64,000 nucleotides of DNA from NCBI GenBank assembly GCA_015179045.1, contig WHUZ01000029.1:592210-656209 (forward strand). Direction: 5' to 3'. Source of the stretch: Kalaharituber pfeilii. Taxonomy: Eukaryota > Ascomycota > Pezizomycetes > Pezizales > Pezizaceae. The notes under the pieces were generated by a model. It worked only from the letters and a program-made list of their open reading frames with translations. It was not told where the DNA came from and searched no databases. Positions 9,745 through 19,859 of this stretch are shown here, one piece after another. Made by a program: the position numbers and the translations under genes. The number at the start of each line of letters is the position of its first letter. Position 1 is the first letter of the stretch.

Positions 9745-11698
9745 CTCGCTCATTCAAAAAGTATTGGAACGGCTGACTAGCGCCTAACGTGCCCGAAGTG
9801 GTAACGATCTGCCCCCCTGTAACGATCCATTCTCTGGGCACTCCTCGTCATACATTCCTCGCTCTACTACTTATTTTGGATATATTGCAACTATAGAAAT
9901 TGCTTAACATTATACCAATTTGACATCACTGAATCAGAATTTGCTATCATAATGAGGAAAAAATCAAATTTCCATTATTTACAACCAAATTCATTATTAT
10001 TCACCTAATTTGAGCTCTCCCTGTATATAGTATTGCTCAACATCCTCGAAATCAGGAAAATAATATAGAAAACTAGTAATTCTCATCCATCTAGGGCTGG
10101 TCTTTTTATTAAAAGTCAATATTGCATATACAGATCATGTGGGATGCAGTGCACCTTCAATTGTATAGAAGTAGTTTATGTTCCTGAGCTAATCTCTATA
10201 CCTTGATCTGACCTTCAGTGTTCCTAGACTCCTCAAGTGATTCAGGAATACCGGGACTTGAAGTTGTAGTAGTTGAAGCACTAGAGGTGGTAACAGTAAC
10301 TCCTTCTGAGGTGCCAGGTATGACAGAAGAGACGTATGGCTCAAATCTGCTATTGGAACCTTCTTCTACCCACCCCCCCTTCTAGTATTCAGACCCTCCT
10401 ATCTCATGAACTAAAGATCTTTCCCAGCCCCAGCCTTGCATGTGAGTTCCTCTATGGTGTCTTTTTGTAACTTTTTCAGCTGCAGCCATCTCTCTCTATT
10501 TTCGTTCCTCTTTTGCCTTGCTGTCATGGGTCACCTCGGGTGGCCGATAGAGCGTATATGCGACGTATGCGAAATGCGACAGCAAATATATGGGATGCAG
10601 GTGCGTATTGCTAAATGAGCTATGCAGAGGACTAGTAAACGTCACTAGTCAAGTGTTTTTTTCACTGATCTGGTGGGATGCGGTTCTCTACCCAAGACGC
10701 CCAAGAAGTTATATTCACTCACTTCCTCCTAAGCCGCCTCGAGCTGAAGTTAAAGCAATACTGGAAATAGAAGGAAAAAATAGTAGGAGATGTCGAAAAG
10801 GAAACAGAGAGTACCAGCGAAGGTCAGAAAGGAGGAAGAGAAACTTCAGAAGGTGCGAAAATAGTTTAGGATAAGAAAGAAGCCGCTGATATGCAAAGTA
10901 GTTAGCAGCGATGGATCGAGAAAGTAAGGCAAAAGAGGAACCAAAATAGAGAGAGATGGCTGCAGCTGAACAAGTTACAAAAAGACACCATAGAGGAATT
11001 CACATGCAAGGCTGGGGCTGGGAAAGATCTTTAGTTCATGAGATAGGAGGGTCTGAATACTAGAAGGGGGGGTGGGCAGAAGAAGGTTCCAATAGCAGAT
11101 TTGAGCCATACGTCTCTTCTGTCATACCTGGCACCTCAGAAGGAGTTACTGTTACCACCTCTAGTGCTTCAACTACTACAACTTCAAGTCCCGGTATTCC
11201 TGAATCACTTGAGGAGTCTAGGAACACTGAAGGTCAGATCAAGGTATAGAGATTAGCTCATGAATATAAACTACTTCTATACAATTGAAGGTGTATTGCA
11301 TCCCACATGATCTGTATATACAATATTGACTTTTAATAAAAAGACCAGCCCTAGATAGATGAGAATTACTAGTTTTCTATATAATTTTTCTGATTTCGAG
11401 AATGTTGAGCTATACTATATACAGGGAGGACTCAACTTAGGTAAATAATGATAAATGTAGTTGTCAATATTGGAATTTTGATTTTTTCCTCATTATGATA
11501 GCAAATTCTGATTCAGCGATGTCAAATTGGTATAATGTTAAGCAATTTCTATAGTTGCAATATATTCAAATAAAAGTAGTAGAGTGAGGAATGCATGGCG
11601 AGGAGTGCCCAGAGAGTGGATCGTTACAGGGGGGCAGATCGTTACCACATCGGGCACGCTAATTAGTCAGCCGTTCCAATACTTTCTAAACGAGCGAG
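9745..11698. mobile_element. Foldback element 1, about 780-bp inverted arms
   Basis: The ends are inverted (CTCGCTCATTC... and ...AACGAGCGAG) and flanked by TA (9743-9744 and 11699-11700). The left arm (about 9745-10527) and right arm (about 10920-11698) are inverted copies at high identity, with scattered substitutions and small indels. A loop of about 390 bp separates them and has only short ORFs (for example 10590-10874, Arg/Glu-rich, no known domain). No transposase is present. Its right TA is also the left TA of the element at 11701-14165. A transcript across it would fold into a long hairpin. Confidence 0.85.
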
Positions 11699-11751
11699 TA
11701 TGGTGCCGGAAGTTAATAATCAACATATTGTAACATTCCCGGCCAGCATTA

Positions 11752-13581
11752 CTGTCGCTTACCTATTAGTGACCGAGCACCTATTAGTGACCGATCTCTT
11801 GGCACTCCTCCTCGTACAACTTCTACATGCAATATCTTCGGCTTCAGGCATGCCAGCAACATGAGGTAAATTGCAGAATATACAGCAGGTGCACCTGAAT
11901 ATTTGGAGGATATTTGATGGCCATACTATATATACATCTTTTGTAATTCAATGATATGCAGAGAAAGTATAGCATTCTACCCCCCCCTTGCATAGCAAAG
12001 GATAGCATACCCTAAATATTATATGACTCTCCTCAACTATAGCTTTTCACACTCTCAAGTGGCTATAGAAGAAGATAGCTAACTTAAAAGGTGATAGGAT
12101 AAGGCTGCTCTGAATTTCGGTAGCCTCAAAGCAGTCACTGAAATGGCCGAAAATGCCGGAAGTGCCAAAACTTCCAATATGCTCTTCTATTACTTGCAAC
12201 AAGCAACTACATATACTAAAAATAACAGGATTAATAGTTATAAGACTACTCTTATGATTACGATAGTATGTAATATAATTGGGAGTGTTGGCTACTAGGA
12301 AAACATCATCAAGAATAGTATAGTATATTTCAGGACTGATAGTATTAATTGCTAGGAAAAATACTCTTATGAGTGCGACAGCCTCTAGTAGGATAATAGG
12401 ATTGGTAGACCTGATAGGTATCTATACCAACGATAGTATATAGCTGCAGAATTAGCTGGTATAGAAGTACCCTGACGGCTATAATAGCATATATCTAACT
12501 AATAGGATTAGTTGATGAAATGAACTTCTTACTATATCAACATTGATAGCATATACCATAGTTGATAGAGGAGGTAAGAATAATAGTATTACTGCTATGT
12601 ACATCTATATAGAATGATATAGGGAGCAATACTAACAAAAATTTAGTATTTCTTATAGTAATATAATAAGCGGAATTGTATCTGGATATATACTATCCTA
12701 TAATGACCTCCTAGGTATAATTAGCTGCAAGAATTTCTGTCAGGGTGGTTAGTGTCTTGTTATAGGTTCACCACAACCATACGGTCGGCAGTCAGTGGAT
12801 GCATATATGCAAGTCATATATGAGCTGACAGTACTAGTGATGGTGCTGGTGACAGTGCCAGCGCTGGCATCGCAGTCACATAAATGAGTACTATATGAGC
12901 TACGCAGAGGACTAGCATATGTAGAGCACTCAGGACAAGGTCTATAGAAAGTAATGGTACTCTGATATTGAAGTAGCAGCAATTGGTATAAATTTGTGCT
13001 TGCTGATAGAATATAGCAATTAAAGAATTAGTTCATCATATATCTACTACTTTAGTTATATAAAACACTATTGAGTATATCAAGAGCATAGAAATGCTGC
13101 TTTTAGAGTGGTATATTGGTTGCAGTGGAGTATATTATGTGTGTAGCAGGACATACTGGCAGCTTGAGCACTTCCGGCACTTTCAGATATTTTGGTAACT
13201 GCTTTTGAGGCTACAGAAATTCACAGCGACTTATCCTACCATCATTTAGGTGAGCTACCCTTCTTCTATAGTCACTTGAGAGTACGAAGAGCTATAGTTG
13301 AGGATAGTCATATAGTATTTAGTATATGCTATCCTTTGCTATGCAAGGGGGAGTAGAATGCTATACTTTCTCTGCATATCATTGAATTACAAAAGGTGTA
13401 TATATAGTGTGGCCATCAAATATCCTCCAAATGTTCAGGCATGCCTGCTGTATATTCTGCAATTTACCTCATGTTGCTAGCATGCCTGACGCTGAAGATA
13501 TTGCATGTGGAAGTTGTACGAGGAGGAGTGCCAAGAAATCGGTCACTAATAGGTGCTCGGTCACTAATAGGTAAGCGACAG
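11752..13581. mobile_element. Foldback element 2, about 430-bp inverted arms
   Basis: The ends CTGTCGCTTACCTATTAGTG and inverse are flanked by TA (11750-11751 and 13582-13583). The motif CTATTAGTGACCGA occurs twice within each terminus. The arms span about 11752-12180 and 13155-13581. The roughly 970-bp centre is AT-rich without a plausible gene. The copy of the host element at 32745-33489 keeps the empty target (gtattagtaagcagc on its minus strand), which fixes both boundaries. Confidence 0.85.
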
Positions 13582-13769
13582 TAGTAAGCAGCACCATATG
13601 TGTCATTTTGCTGCTTGCAATCGGTGAACCCTTAAACCACGGTCACCTTTACATGGTCGCATGACACGCTCGCTTTACGTCTACAGCTCCCACGCTCGCA
13701 CCACTCATAGAAGGTTTTTCCAGAGTCTATTGCAGGTCTATGAGAAACTATACCGAAAGCTCTTTTTTC

Positions 13770-13885
13770 TATTTCAGACATCTCTACTATAATAAGTGTC
13801 TTCGTATTATGCAGGCATATAAGGATGGTCATCAATATGGTACAGAGGCCTTCAAAAATCATGTATATAAGAGTCACCGGCCGGT
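13770..13885 (+). pseudogene. Transposase C-terminal fragment
   Basis: The translation contains YYNKCLRIMQAYKDGHQYGT and then a YKSHR-type basic end, corresponding to the last 40 residues of the transposase at 3371-5452 (FYQKCQRTMQAYRDGCQYGT). No catalytic residue remains. Confidence 0.7.
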
Positions 13886-14204
13886 GCGAGAGGGGGGGAA
13901 CCTCTTGATGACTAATCTATTTGTATGGGGCTTGGCATGTAACATTTGCTACATTTCCTAAGAAAGTAAAAAAACTTTGAACCTTTTCAGTTTTACAATG
14001 AATGAAGATTTTGCCATGAAAATATCATAGAATGATAGAGCGTCTCAAATAGTATAGATTTTTGATATTTCTACCTTAGTTCATATCTGGTTGTGGTTGC
14101 TGATAGGTTTTGCGTTGCGTTGGTTGTGTCGCAAATTTCATGTTGATTATTAACTTCCGGCACCATAATTCGAAGAGAGTCTGGTACATATGAGGTCTAG
14201 CTTA

Positions 14205-14244
14205 GTCTGGTTGCACTACTACGAGGGGTAGTGCAACCAGACTA
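14205..14244. mobile_element. 40-bp palindromic insertion with 11-bp duplication
   Basis: The arms AGTCTGGTTGCACTAC and GTAGTGCAACCAGACT are perfectly inverted around an 8-bp centre. The flanks carry identical 11-bp copies of ggtctagctta (14194-14204 and 14245-14255), so the 40 bp look like an insertion. Related single arms occur near 15988, 33543, 34873 and 46722. Confidence 0.6.
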
Positions 14245-14255
14245 GGTCTAGCTTA

Positions 14256-15126
14256 CTTTTGCTCCGGTCCCGGAGCTGGTTAGCGCATGAGACTAAACCA
14301 GTGTGCTAGTTTAGTGCAATGCTATGCAGATGATAGTCAGAATATTGCTGTATGTAGACAGTATCTCTGGAAATACTTTCACATTTGCTAACATGTTTGC
14401 AACTTAAGCTATATTTCTCAATATATGTAACAGATCTGGTAAACGCAGAGAGTTACCGCCCGCCAGGTAAAAAAGACACGACACTCGTAGTCCTCTGCAT
14501 AGCTCGTATAGCACTCATTTATTCGACTGCAACGCCGTTCCGGCTGTCGCATATCGCTTGTGGCGCATATGCGCATTTCATGTGCGTGCATCCACGGACC
14601 ACCCTCTCTACGGTTCGGTGAGCCGTAACAGTATACTTTATATATTGCACCTCAATAGTACAACCATTTTCATTTCCGATGCCTATTGCTCTTCTCCAGA
14701 GCTTCACTTACCTGCCCTCTACATTTGGAGCAGCCTTTATATAGTACTCATACAAGTTTCTGCTCAGAAAGAGCACAACATGTCCGGAGATGGATTATGT
14801 GGGTTGTTACATCAGAGTAGGTCTAAAAGGCTCTAATTCCATCTCTGGTAACCTTAATCCCTCTTGTGGAGCAGTTTGATAACTTTTAAAGACCAGCTGG
14901 GGTGTCTTGGCGCTAAGAGCTAAGAAGCTCTCCATTTTACAAGTAGATATTTGACACCAGACTCTCTTCCTTATGCAAATTAAGTATGCTAAGAGAGTCT
15001 GAGTATGAGGATTTTTCATCAATAGTATGCCTCTCTGAAGATATCTAGTAGACTTTTATTCCTGTATGCATTCTTCTACTATAGAGGTTTATGCATTGAG
15101 TAGCCTAGACAAGCCTATCTCTCAAC
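14256..15126. other. Repeat-rich interval without gene
   Basis: The sequence around 14490-14530, read in reverse, carries atgag...agctatgcagaggact, which is also in the loops of both foldback elements (about 10610-10645 and 12885-12920). The short ORFs have no domains. Confidence 0.35.
14958..15001. repeat. 44-bp palindrome, 11-bp arms
   Basis: CAGACTCTCTT (14958-14968) and AAGAGAGTCTG (14991-15001) are perfect inverted copies around 22 bp. The arms equal those of the palindrome split by the nested stack (9719/14184), and a half copy lies near 15918-15935. A target duplication is not evident. Confidence 0.55.
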
Positions 15127-15131
15127 TTGGC

Positions 15132-15677
15132 TGTTACGGGCGTGAGGGGCTCGGCTAAGGGGGTGTATATACGGCGGACCGGAAGGGCAGCTGTTCGGCG
15201 TGGAGCGCGCCAGCGGAGCGGAGTGGTTCACGGGCGTAGTAAGGAAACGATAGGTTTCCGAGTATATAGAGAAACTTAGAACACCGCTAGTGTCTTGATT
15301 CTTCTAACCGTGCTATCGCCTGCGCTTAAATAGACTGAGCGCATCATATATGACTAGTCAAGCAAATAAACAAATGACAATTCCTTATCAATGCCAATAC
15401 CTGTGATAACAGGTAAACGTAACAGAAACATGCAAAATAGTACAGACGCAAGATAATGATATGTACTAATGCATGTGCGCATATTAGCTTCATAAACCGA
15501 GTGGATTGTAGGTCCGAAGACCTTACCATAAACGATGACACACACTTCCTTAGCACTACCCTATTCGAAAGACAAAGAACCTTCTGCCAAGCCTAACGGG
15601 ATCAGTCCGCATTGGTCTTACTAATGGTTCAGGGTAAGTGTTCCTCTTATCGATTAAGTTTCACCTTAGCCGTAACA
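15132..15677. mobile_element. Solo LTR
   Basis: The 546-bp segment starts TGTTACGGGCGTGAGGGG and ends CCTTAGCCGTAACA, so it has TG...CA ends with a short inverted repeat (TGTTACGG/CCGTAACA). Identical 5-bp flanks ttggc (15127-15131 and 15678-15682) are the duplication expected of an integrase. A promoter-like gtgtatata lies about 45 bp inside the left end. No internal retrotransposon sequence is adjacent, so this is a recombination relic. Confidence 0.85.
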
Positions 15678-15936
15678 TTGGCCTTATATTATCCAGAATG
15701 ACCTCGGAGATAGTGTATAGCATCTTTATCATATGTAATAATAACTAGTGCCCTTAGTTTCTATCTCCGGCGTTTTTGGAGCAATTCGGAGAGGAATCAG
15801 ACCATTGGGTGCTTGTGCTGAGCTATCTCTACTTATAATGCTAGCGCTGCTAAAGAACACACTAGCATCTCTGGAACATGCACAGCATCTCCGGAGTTCT
15901 TGGCACCCGGCTCTAATCGTGCCAAGAGAGTTTGGA

Positions 15937-16096
15937 CACGAGAACAATGGTTCATGTCAATAGGGTTTCATGATTTTTGCCAAGGTCGTAGTCTGGTTGC
16001 ACCAAGGTCGTTTTGCTCAGTGTTTTCAACCGGGCAAGGCCGGCCAGGCCAAGGTTCCAGATGGACCAGGCCGTCAGGCCGTTCAAGCAATTGAGG
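15937..16096 (+). repeat. Direct repeat upstream of Argonaute
   Basis: The first 52 bp (cacgagaacaatggttcatg... to ccaaggtcg) match 19710-19761 with one mismatch, and the similarity continues into the hAT-like end up to 16096/19859. The upstream copy has an extra 22 bp (tagtctggttgca plus a second ccaaggtcg) that look like a small insertion with a 9-bp duplication. Confidence 0.75.
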
Positions 16097-16404
16097 GGCA
16101 GGAGGGCTGGTTACGAGGCTATTCAGGGACCACCTTCTGGAAAGTGATACTGGCGGTGCAAAATCAGCAAGCAAAATCCTAAACATTAGAGAATGAGGTA
16201 TACGTAGAAGTTAGAGTACGTTCTGTATATAGCTACTGTATAATTTAACTCACACTGCACCTGAATTGTCTGAACCGGCCTGAAACATTCAGGCCGCCTG
16301 GACCGGCGCGGGCGGACCTCACGGCCGGCCTAGATTTCTTTCTATGGCCCAGGCCGGCCAGGCCATACCCTTGGCCTGGCCTGGCCGGCCCGTTGGGAAC
16401 ACTG
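16018..16404. mobile_element. hAT-like MITE next to the Argonaute promoter
   Basis: The ends are CAGTGTTTTCAACCGGGC and the inverse of CAGTGTTCCCAACGGGCC, terminal repeats of hAT style. The interior is dense in GGCC/CCGG words. It matches the inverted, longer copy at 21044-21596, including the segment 'gtacgttctgtatatagcta'. No 8-bp duplication was found, so the boundaries rest on the terminal repeats. The right end is 179 bp from the Argonaute start codon. Confidence 0.65.
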
Positions 16405-16583
16405 CTAGTAGTATTTAATCCCCTGAATCCTCCACTCTCCCACCACAACTTTGTCTCTCACACTTTCTTCCATCCAACACACTTTTCTCATCTACTCAAA
16501 GCAATACCATCAATAACCTCGACCTCGCACAATTCACATTTACGCAGCACAATACCACATCTCACCGTAATCTACTAAACTCT
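16405..16583 (+). promoter_or_regulatory. Probable Argonaute promoter and 5' leader
   Basis: A TATA-like gtatttaat (16411-16419) directly follows the MITE. Then comes a C/T-rich stretch without G-runs (about 16430-16575), as in many fungal promoters and leaders. No intron signal separates it from the ORF. The start site is inferred from composition only. Confidence 0.45.
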
Positions 16584-19244
16584 TTGATCAGCAAGCAATC
16601 CAAAATGCCTCCAAAAATGGTTCAAGATCCGGAGCTTAACAAGCTTGCCCACGAAGCGGGCAAGTTGACGCTAGTAAACTTCGTCAAACGCCCTGGGTAC
16701 GGAACCAAGGGAAAAAGGATTGACCTTTATGCAAACTCTTATGAAGTTATTAATTTTCCCACAAGTACTGTCATCCAATACGACGTCCAAATTGGAGACG
16801 CTGCAACCAAACGTGGTGTCATCAGGAAAGTTTGGCAATCAAGACAACTGAAGGAAAAAATTGGTCTCAACAATTGGAATTCTGTGTTGTTTGATGGTAA
16901 TAAACTTGCTTGGAGTAGCAAGCCGTTGCCCTTTGGCAATGAGTTGAACCTCCAGGTAGATTTGGCTCAGGAAAACGGCAAGAGGAAACCGGATGTCATC
17001 CGTGTCGTCATTAAGAGGACAACTCAGATTGTTCTTGAACCGGTCAGACAATGGATCGCAGGAAAGACACGTGCCACATCTGATGTCCAGGAAGGACTTA
17101 CATTTATGAATCATCTAATATCCCAGTCACTTCGGCTTGACCCTGATAATGTTTGTTTGAGACGAAGTTTTTTCAGACATAATGCGGAGTCATATTCGAT
17201 AGACGGCGGCCTTGTGGTAAAGAAAGGCCTCTTCATGAGTGTCCGTGGCGGACACAACAAACTTACCATCAACGTGGACGTAGCAACTGCAGTGTTTTGG
17301 CCTTCCGGCAAACTTCTGCAGCTTATGCAAAAGTATCTTGGGCAACAGGGCGATGAAGCTAAATTCGTAAGCTGGATGGCTTACCAGCTCAGAGATAATG
17401 ATAAAAGATTCCGGAATGACCTCAAAAAGTTTAGGAGGATTTCCTTCTATACTACTCATACTGCACCCCAGAAGCCTACCAGGGAGCAAAAACGTTGCAT
17501 AATTGACGACTTCACTGAACAAGGAGCCAATAATTCCTTTTTCCAGAAAAAGGTATTTAAGGAAGATGGTTCATATACTGAGAAGAAAGTCAGTGTAGCC
17601 AATTACTTCGCAGAAACCTACAAAATCAGACTTCAATATCCAAATCTTCCTTGTGTTAAGATGAAAGGAAATGGGATGGTTCCGCTCGAACTCTGTTACG
17701 TTAGCGATGCAGACAACCGTTATCTTTTCAAGCTGGATGACAAACAAACATCATCCATGATCAAGATTACTGCGACGAGGCCTGATGAACGCCGACGAGC
17801 CATTGAGAAGAATGTGGATGCGTGTAGATGGGGGCAAGACCCTGTCCTTCAGGCCTATGGCATGAGAATTCAGCCTACTATGATGAAGACCAAAGCGCGC
17901 ATTCTCCCTGCACCAGAATTGATGTTCGGAGCAGGTGGTCAAACCAAGAGCGTGCCAGGGAATATGACTGCTTCAGGGCAATGGAATCTCCAGGGCAAAC
18001 GGTTCGCCAAAACAAGCACCTTGAAAAGTTTTGGGTGCTTAATCTTCGCAAAGCAACAGCATTGTAGTCTTGACGCGGCGACAAAGTTCATGCGCTCATT
18101 AATGAACTCCTACAGCCAGCACGGAGGTGCCGTAGAGAACAACAATCCCATCGTCCAATACGCAACTCCACCCAATGTCCAAAAGTCTATTCAGGATTTC
18201 TGGACTCAAGTTGGGAATCAGGTACAGATGAGGCCTCAAATCCTCTTCTTCATCGTCCCTTACAAGACGTCGATGCCCTACAATGAAATTAAACACTATT
18301 GTGAAACAGAGCTTGGCTGCGTTTCTCAATGTACCCTTGTTGCGCAGGCTCAGCAGTGTGCGCCTCAATACTTGTCAAATGTGTGCATGAAGCTGAATGC
18401 CAAAATCGGAGGCACAACTTGTTATTTGAGCCAGGACAACAACCCACTTCAGGGCCGTGGGTATAACTTAATGATTGGAGCAGACGTTTCCCATGCGGCC
18501 CCCGGCTCCGAAAAGCCATCTTTTGCTTCTATGGTGGGCAGTACCGATTTGCACGGAACCAGATATTCAGGAATTGTTGGGACAAATGGTGTCCGTCAAG
18601 AAATGATCTCTGCGGACAACATGAAGAATTTCTTGACAACAATGATTTACAATTTCAAGAAAAACACCAACTTCCTGCCTCATCGGATTTTTTACTTCAG
18701 GGATGGTGTTTCTGAACAGCAATATCACCATGTGCTGGATGAGGAAGTTAAGATAATGAAGGAGATCTGCCATGGTATTAATGCGACCTGGGCACCAAAA
18801 TTCACTGTCACGGTGTGTTCAAAACGCCACCATCATAGATTTTTCCAAGAAGAACCTCGTAATCGGGATAGAAACGGGAATGTCCTGCCCGGTACGATAA
18901 TCGAAAAAGATGTGACAGACCCTGCCGAGTATGATTTTTACCTGAATTCGCACAAGGCTATTCAAGGTACTGCTCGCGCAACTCATTACTACGTTATCAT
19001 GGATGAGACTGGCATCCCAGTCGATGACTTTCAGGCACTTTGTAACAATATGTGTTACACATACATCAGGTCGACAACAGCAGTTTCAATCATACCGCCG
19101 GTGTACTACGCACATCTGGCTTCGCTGCGTGGTCGATGCCACGAGGACATCCAGACTAGGTCACCAGCAACTGGCGTCAGTGTAGAAGTTACTACTATCA
19201 AACGATTGCATGACAGCATCAAAGACGCGATGTGGTATGTCTGA
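16584..19244 (+). CDS. Argonaute (PIWI-clade slicer, QDE-2-like), single exon
   Basis: This protein binds small RNAs and cleaves matched transcripts; in fungi the family acts in quelling and related RNA silencing. The 886-aa ORF has no intron. The expected order is visible: N domain (about residues 35-150), linker with 'LRLDPDNVCLRRSFF', PAZ region (about 235-390), MID (about 530-610) and PIWI (about 610-870). The MID 5'-phosphate pocket is conserved: the YNEIK pair, the Q of SQC, and the lysines in VCMKLNAKIGG. PIWI keeps all four catalytic residues: D634 (MIGADVSH), E673 (VRQEM), D707 (YFRDGVSE) and H844 (YYAHL), so slicing should be possible. The start at 16584 is used; a second ATG at residue 8 (MPPKM) has a good context and may be the true start. 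The length is slightly short for the family, mainly at the N-terminus. Confidence 0.95.
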   Translation: MISKQSKMPPKMVQDPELNKLAHEAGKLTLVNFVKRPGYGTKGKRIDLYANSYEVINFPTSTVIQYDVQIGDAATKRGVIRKVWQSRQLKEKIGLNNWNSVLFDGNKLAWSSKPLPFGNELNLQVDLAQENGKRKPDVIRVVIKRTTQIVLEPVRQWIAGKTRATSDVQEGLTFMNHLISQSLRLDPDNVCLRRSFFRHNAESYSIDGGLVVKKGLFMSVRGGHNKLTINVDVATAVFWPSGKLLQLMQKYLGQQGDEAKFVSWMAYQLRDNDKRFRNDLKKFRRISFYTTHTAPQKPTREQKRCIIDDFTEQGANNSFFQKKVFKEDGSYTEKKVSVANYFAETYKIRLQYPNLPCVKMKGNGMVPLELCYVSDADNRYLFKLDDKQTSSMIKITATRPDERRRAIEKNVDACRWGQDPVLQAYGMRIQPTMMKTKARILPAPELMFGAGGQTKSVPGNMTASGQWNLQGKRFAKTSTLKSFGCLIFAKQQHCSLDAATKFMRSLMNSYSQHGGAVENNNPIVQYATPPNVQKSIQDFWTQVGNQVQMRPQILFFIVPYKTSMPYNEIKHYCETELGCVSQCTLVAQAQQCAPQYLSNVCMKLNAKIGGTTCYLSQDNNPLQGRGYNLMIGADVSHAAPGSEKPSFASMVGSTDLHGTRYSGIVGTNGVRQEMISADNMKNFLTTMIYNFKKNTNFLPHRIFYFRDGVSEQQYHHVLDEEVKIMKEICHGINATWAPKFTVTVCSKRHHHRFFQEEPRNRDRNGNVLPGTIIEKDVTDPAEYDFYLNSHKAIQGTARATHYYVIMDETGIPVDDFQALCNNMCYTYIRSTTAVSIIPPVYYAHLASLRGRCHEDIQTRSPATGVSVEVTTIKRLHDSIKDAMWYV

Positions 19245-19709
19245 AGCTGTCGTTTATTCTCATTGATAATTAGTTACATGAACATGGTCTTTCAAAAGCA
19301 CACTTCGTCCCTCTTGCTTTCCGTTTTTCTCTATTCCGTTTTTCTCTCTTTCCTTCCCTTTTTCTGTATTTCTCTTCAGACGGGCATGAGATCTTGGGTC
19401 TTTGTGCGGTCTTGAGTCTATGTTAAGTCTTTATTTGTTATTGTCGATTTCAAGGAATGGAAGCTTTGTGATGGACGACTATGTACTTCAGATCTTTGGG
19501 CCTTCTCACTGTTAGCAATGCTTTTGACTTTCACGATCACTCCTACCTTGAACTTGTCTCTCTTGTTTCTTTTTTGTATTGTAACTGGGATGGATCAATA
19601 TGCTTGGGTGTATTTAATTTTTTCTTTTTCCCTTTTAACAATCACTCTTTGCTGTACGTAATGCTTTTTTCGTCTCGTTGAGGTCCTACTGAGTAGGAAG
19701 ATGGGCCGG
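19245..19709. other. Argonaute 3' region
   Basis: The stretch is T-rich with repeated tctttcc/ttttct words and no ORF with a domain. It probably holds the 3' UTR; no defined polyadenylation signal can be singled out. Confidence 0.35.
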
Positions 19710-19859
19710 CACGAGAACAGTGGTTCATGTCAATAGGGTTTCATGATTTTTGCCAAGGTCGTTTTGTTCAGTGTTCCCAACCGGTCAGGCCGCCGACCAG
19801 GCCGGCCAGACCAAGGTTCCAGATGAAACAGGCGGTCAGGCCGTTCAAGCAATTCAGGG
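19710..19859 (+). repeat. Direct repeat downstream of Argonaute, with truncated hAT-like end
   Basis: This is the second copy of 15937-16096. It contains the left hAT-like terminus CAGTGTTCCCAACCGG at 19769 and about 90 bp of interior, then stops at 19859 where unrelated sequence begins. No matching right end is nearby, so the mobile part is truncated. Confidence 0.7.

Larger units (their letters stand above)
11701..14165. mobile_element. Deletion derivative of the TGGTGCC element family
   Basis: The ends TGGTGCCGGAAGTTAA and its inverse are flanked by TA (11699-11700 and 14166-14167). Removing the nested foldback leaves about 633 bp, matching the 745-bp copy at 32745-33489. It keeps only the C-terminal part of the transposase (about 13770-13885). 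It is related to the intact element at 3106-5639. Confidence 0.8.
9719..14184. repeat. Interrupted 43-bp palindrome (outermost layer)
   Basis: CCAGACTCTCTT (9719-9730) and its inverse AAGAGAGTCTGG (14173-14184) are brought within 19 bp of each other if the insertions between them are removed together with one TA copy. A related palindrome is intact at 14958-15001. The elements between lie entirely inside this short palindrome. Confidence 0.55.

Noticed and set aside
14262..14320. tRNA-like ggtcccggagctggttagcg
   Set aside because: The T-arm and acceptor stem are missing; only the first bases look tRNA-like.
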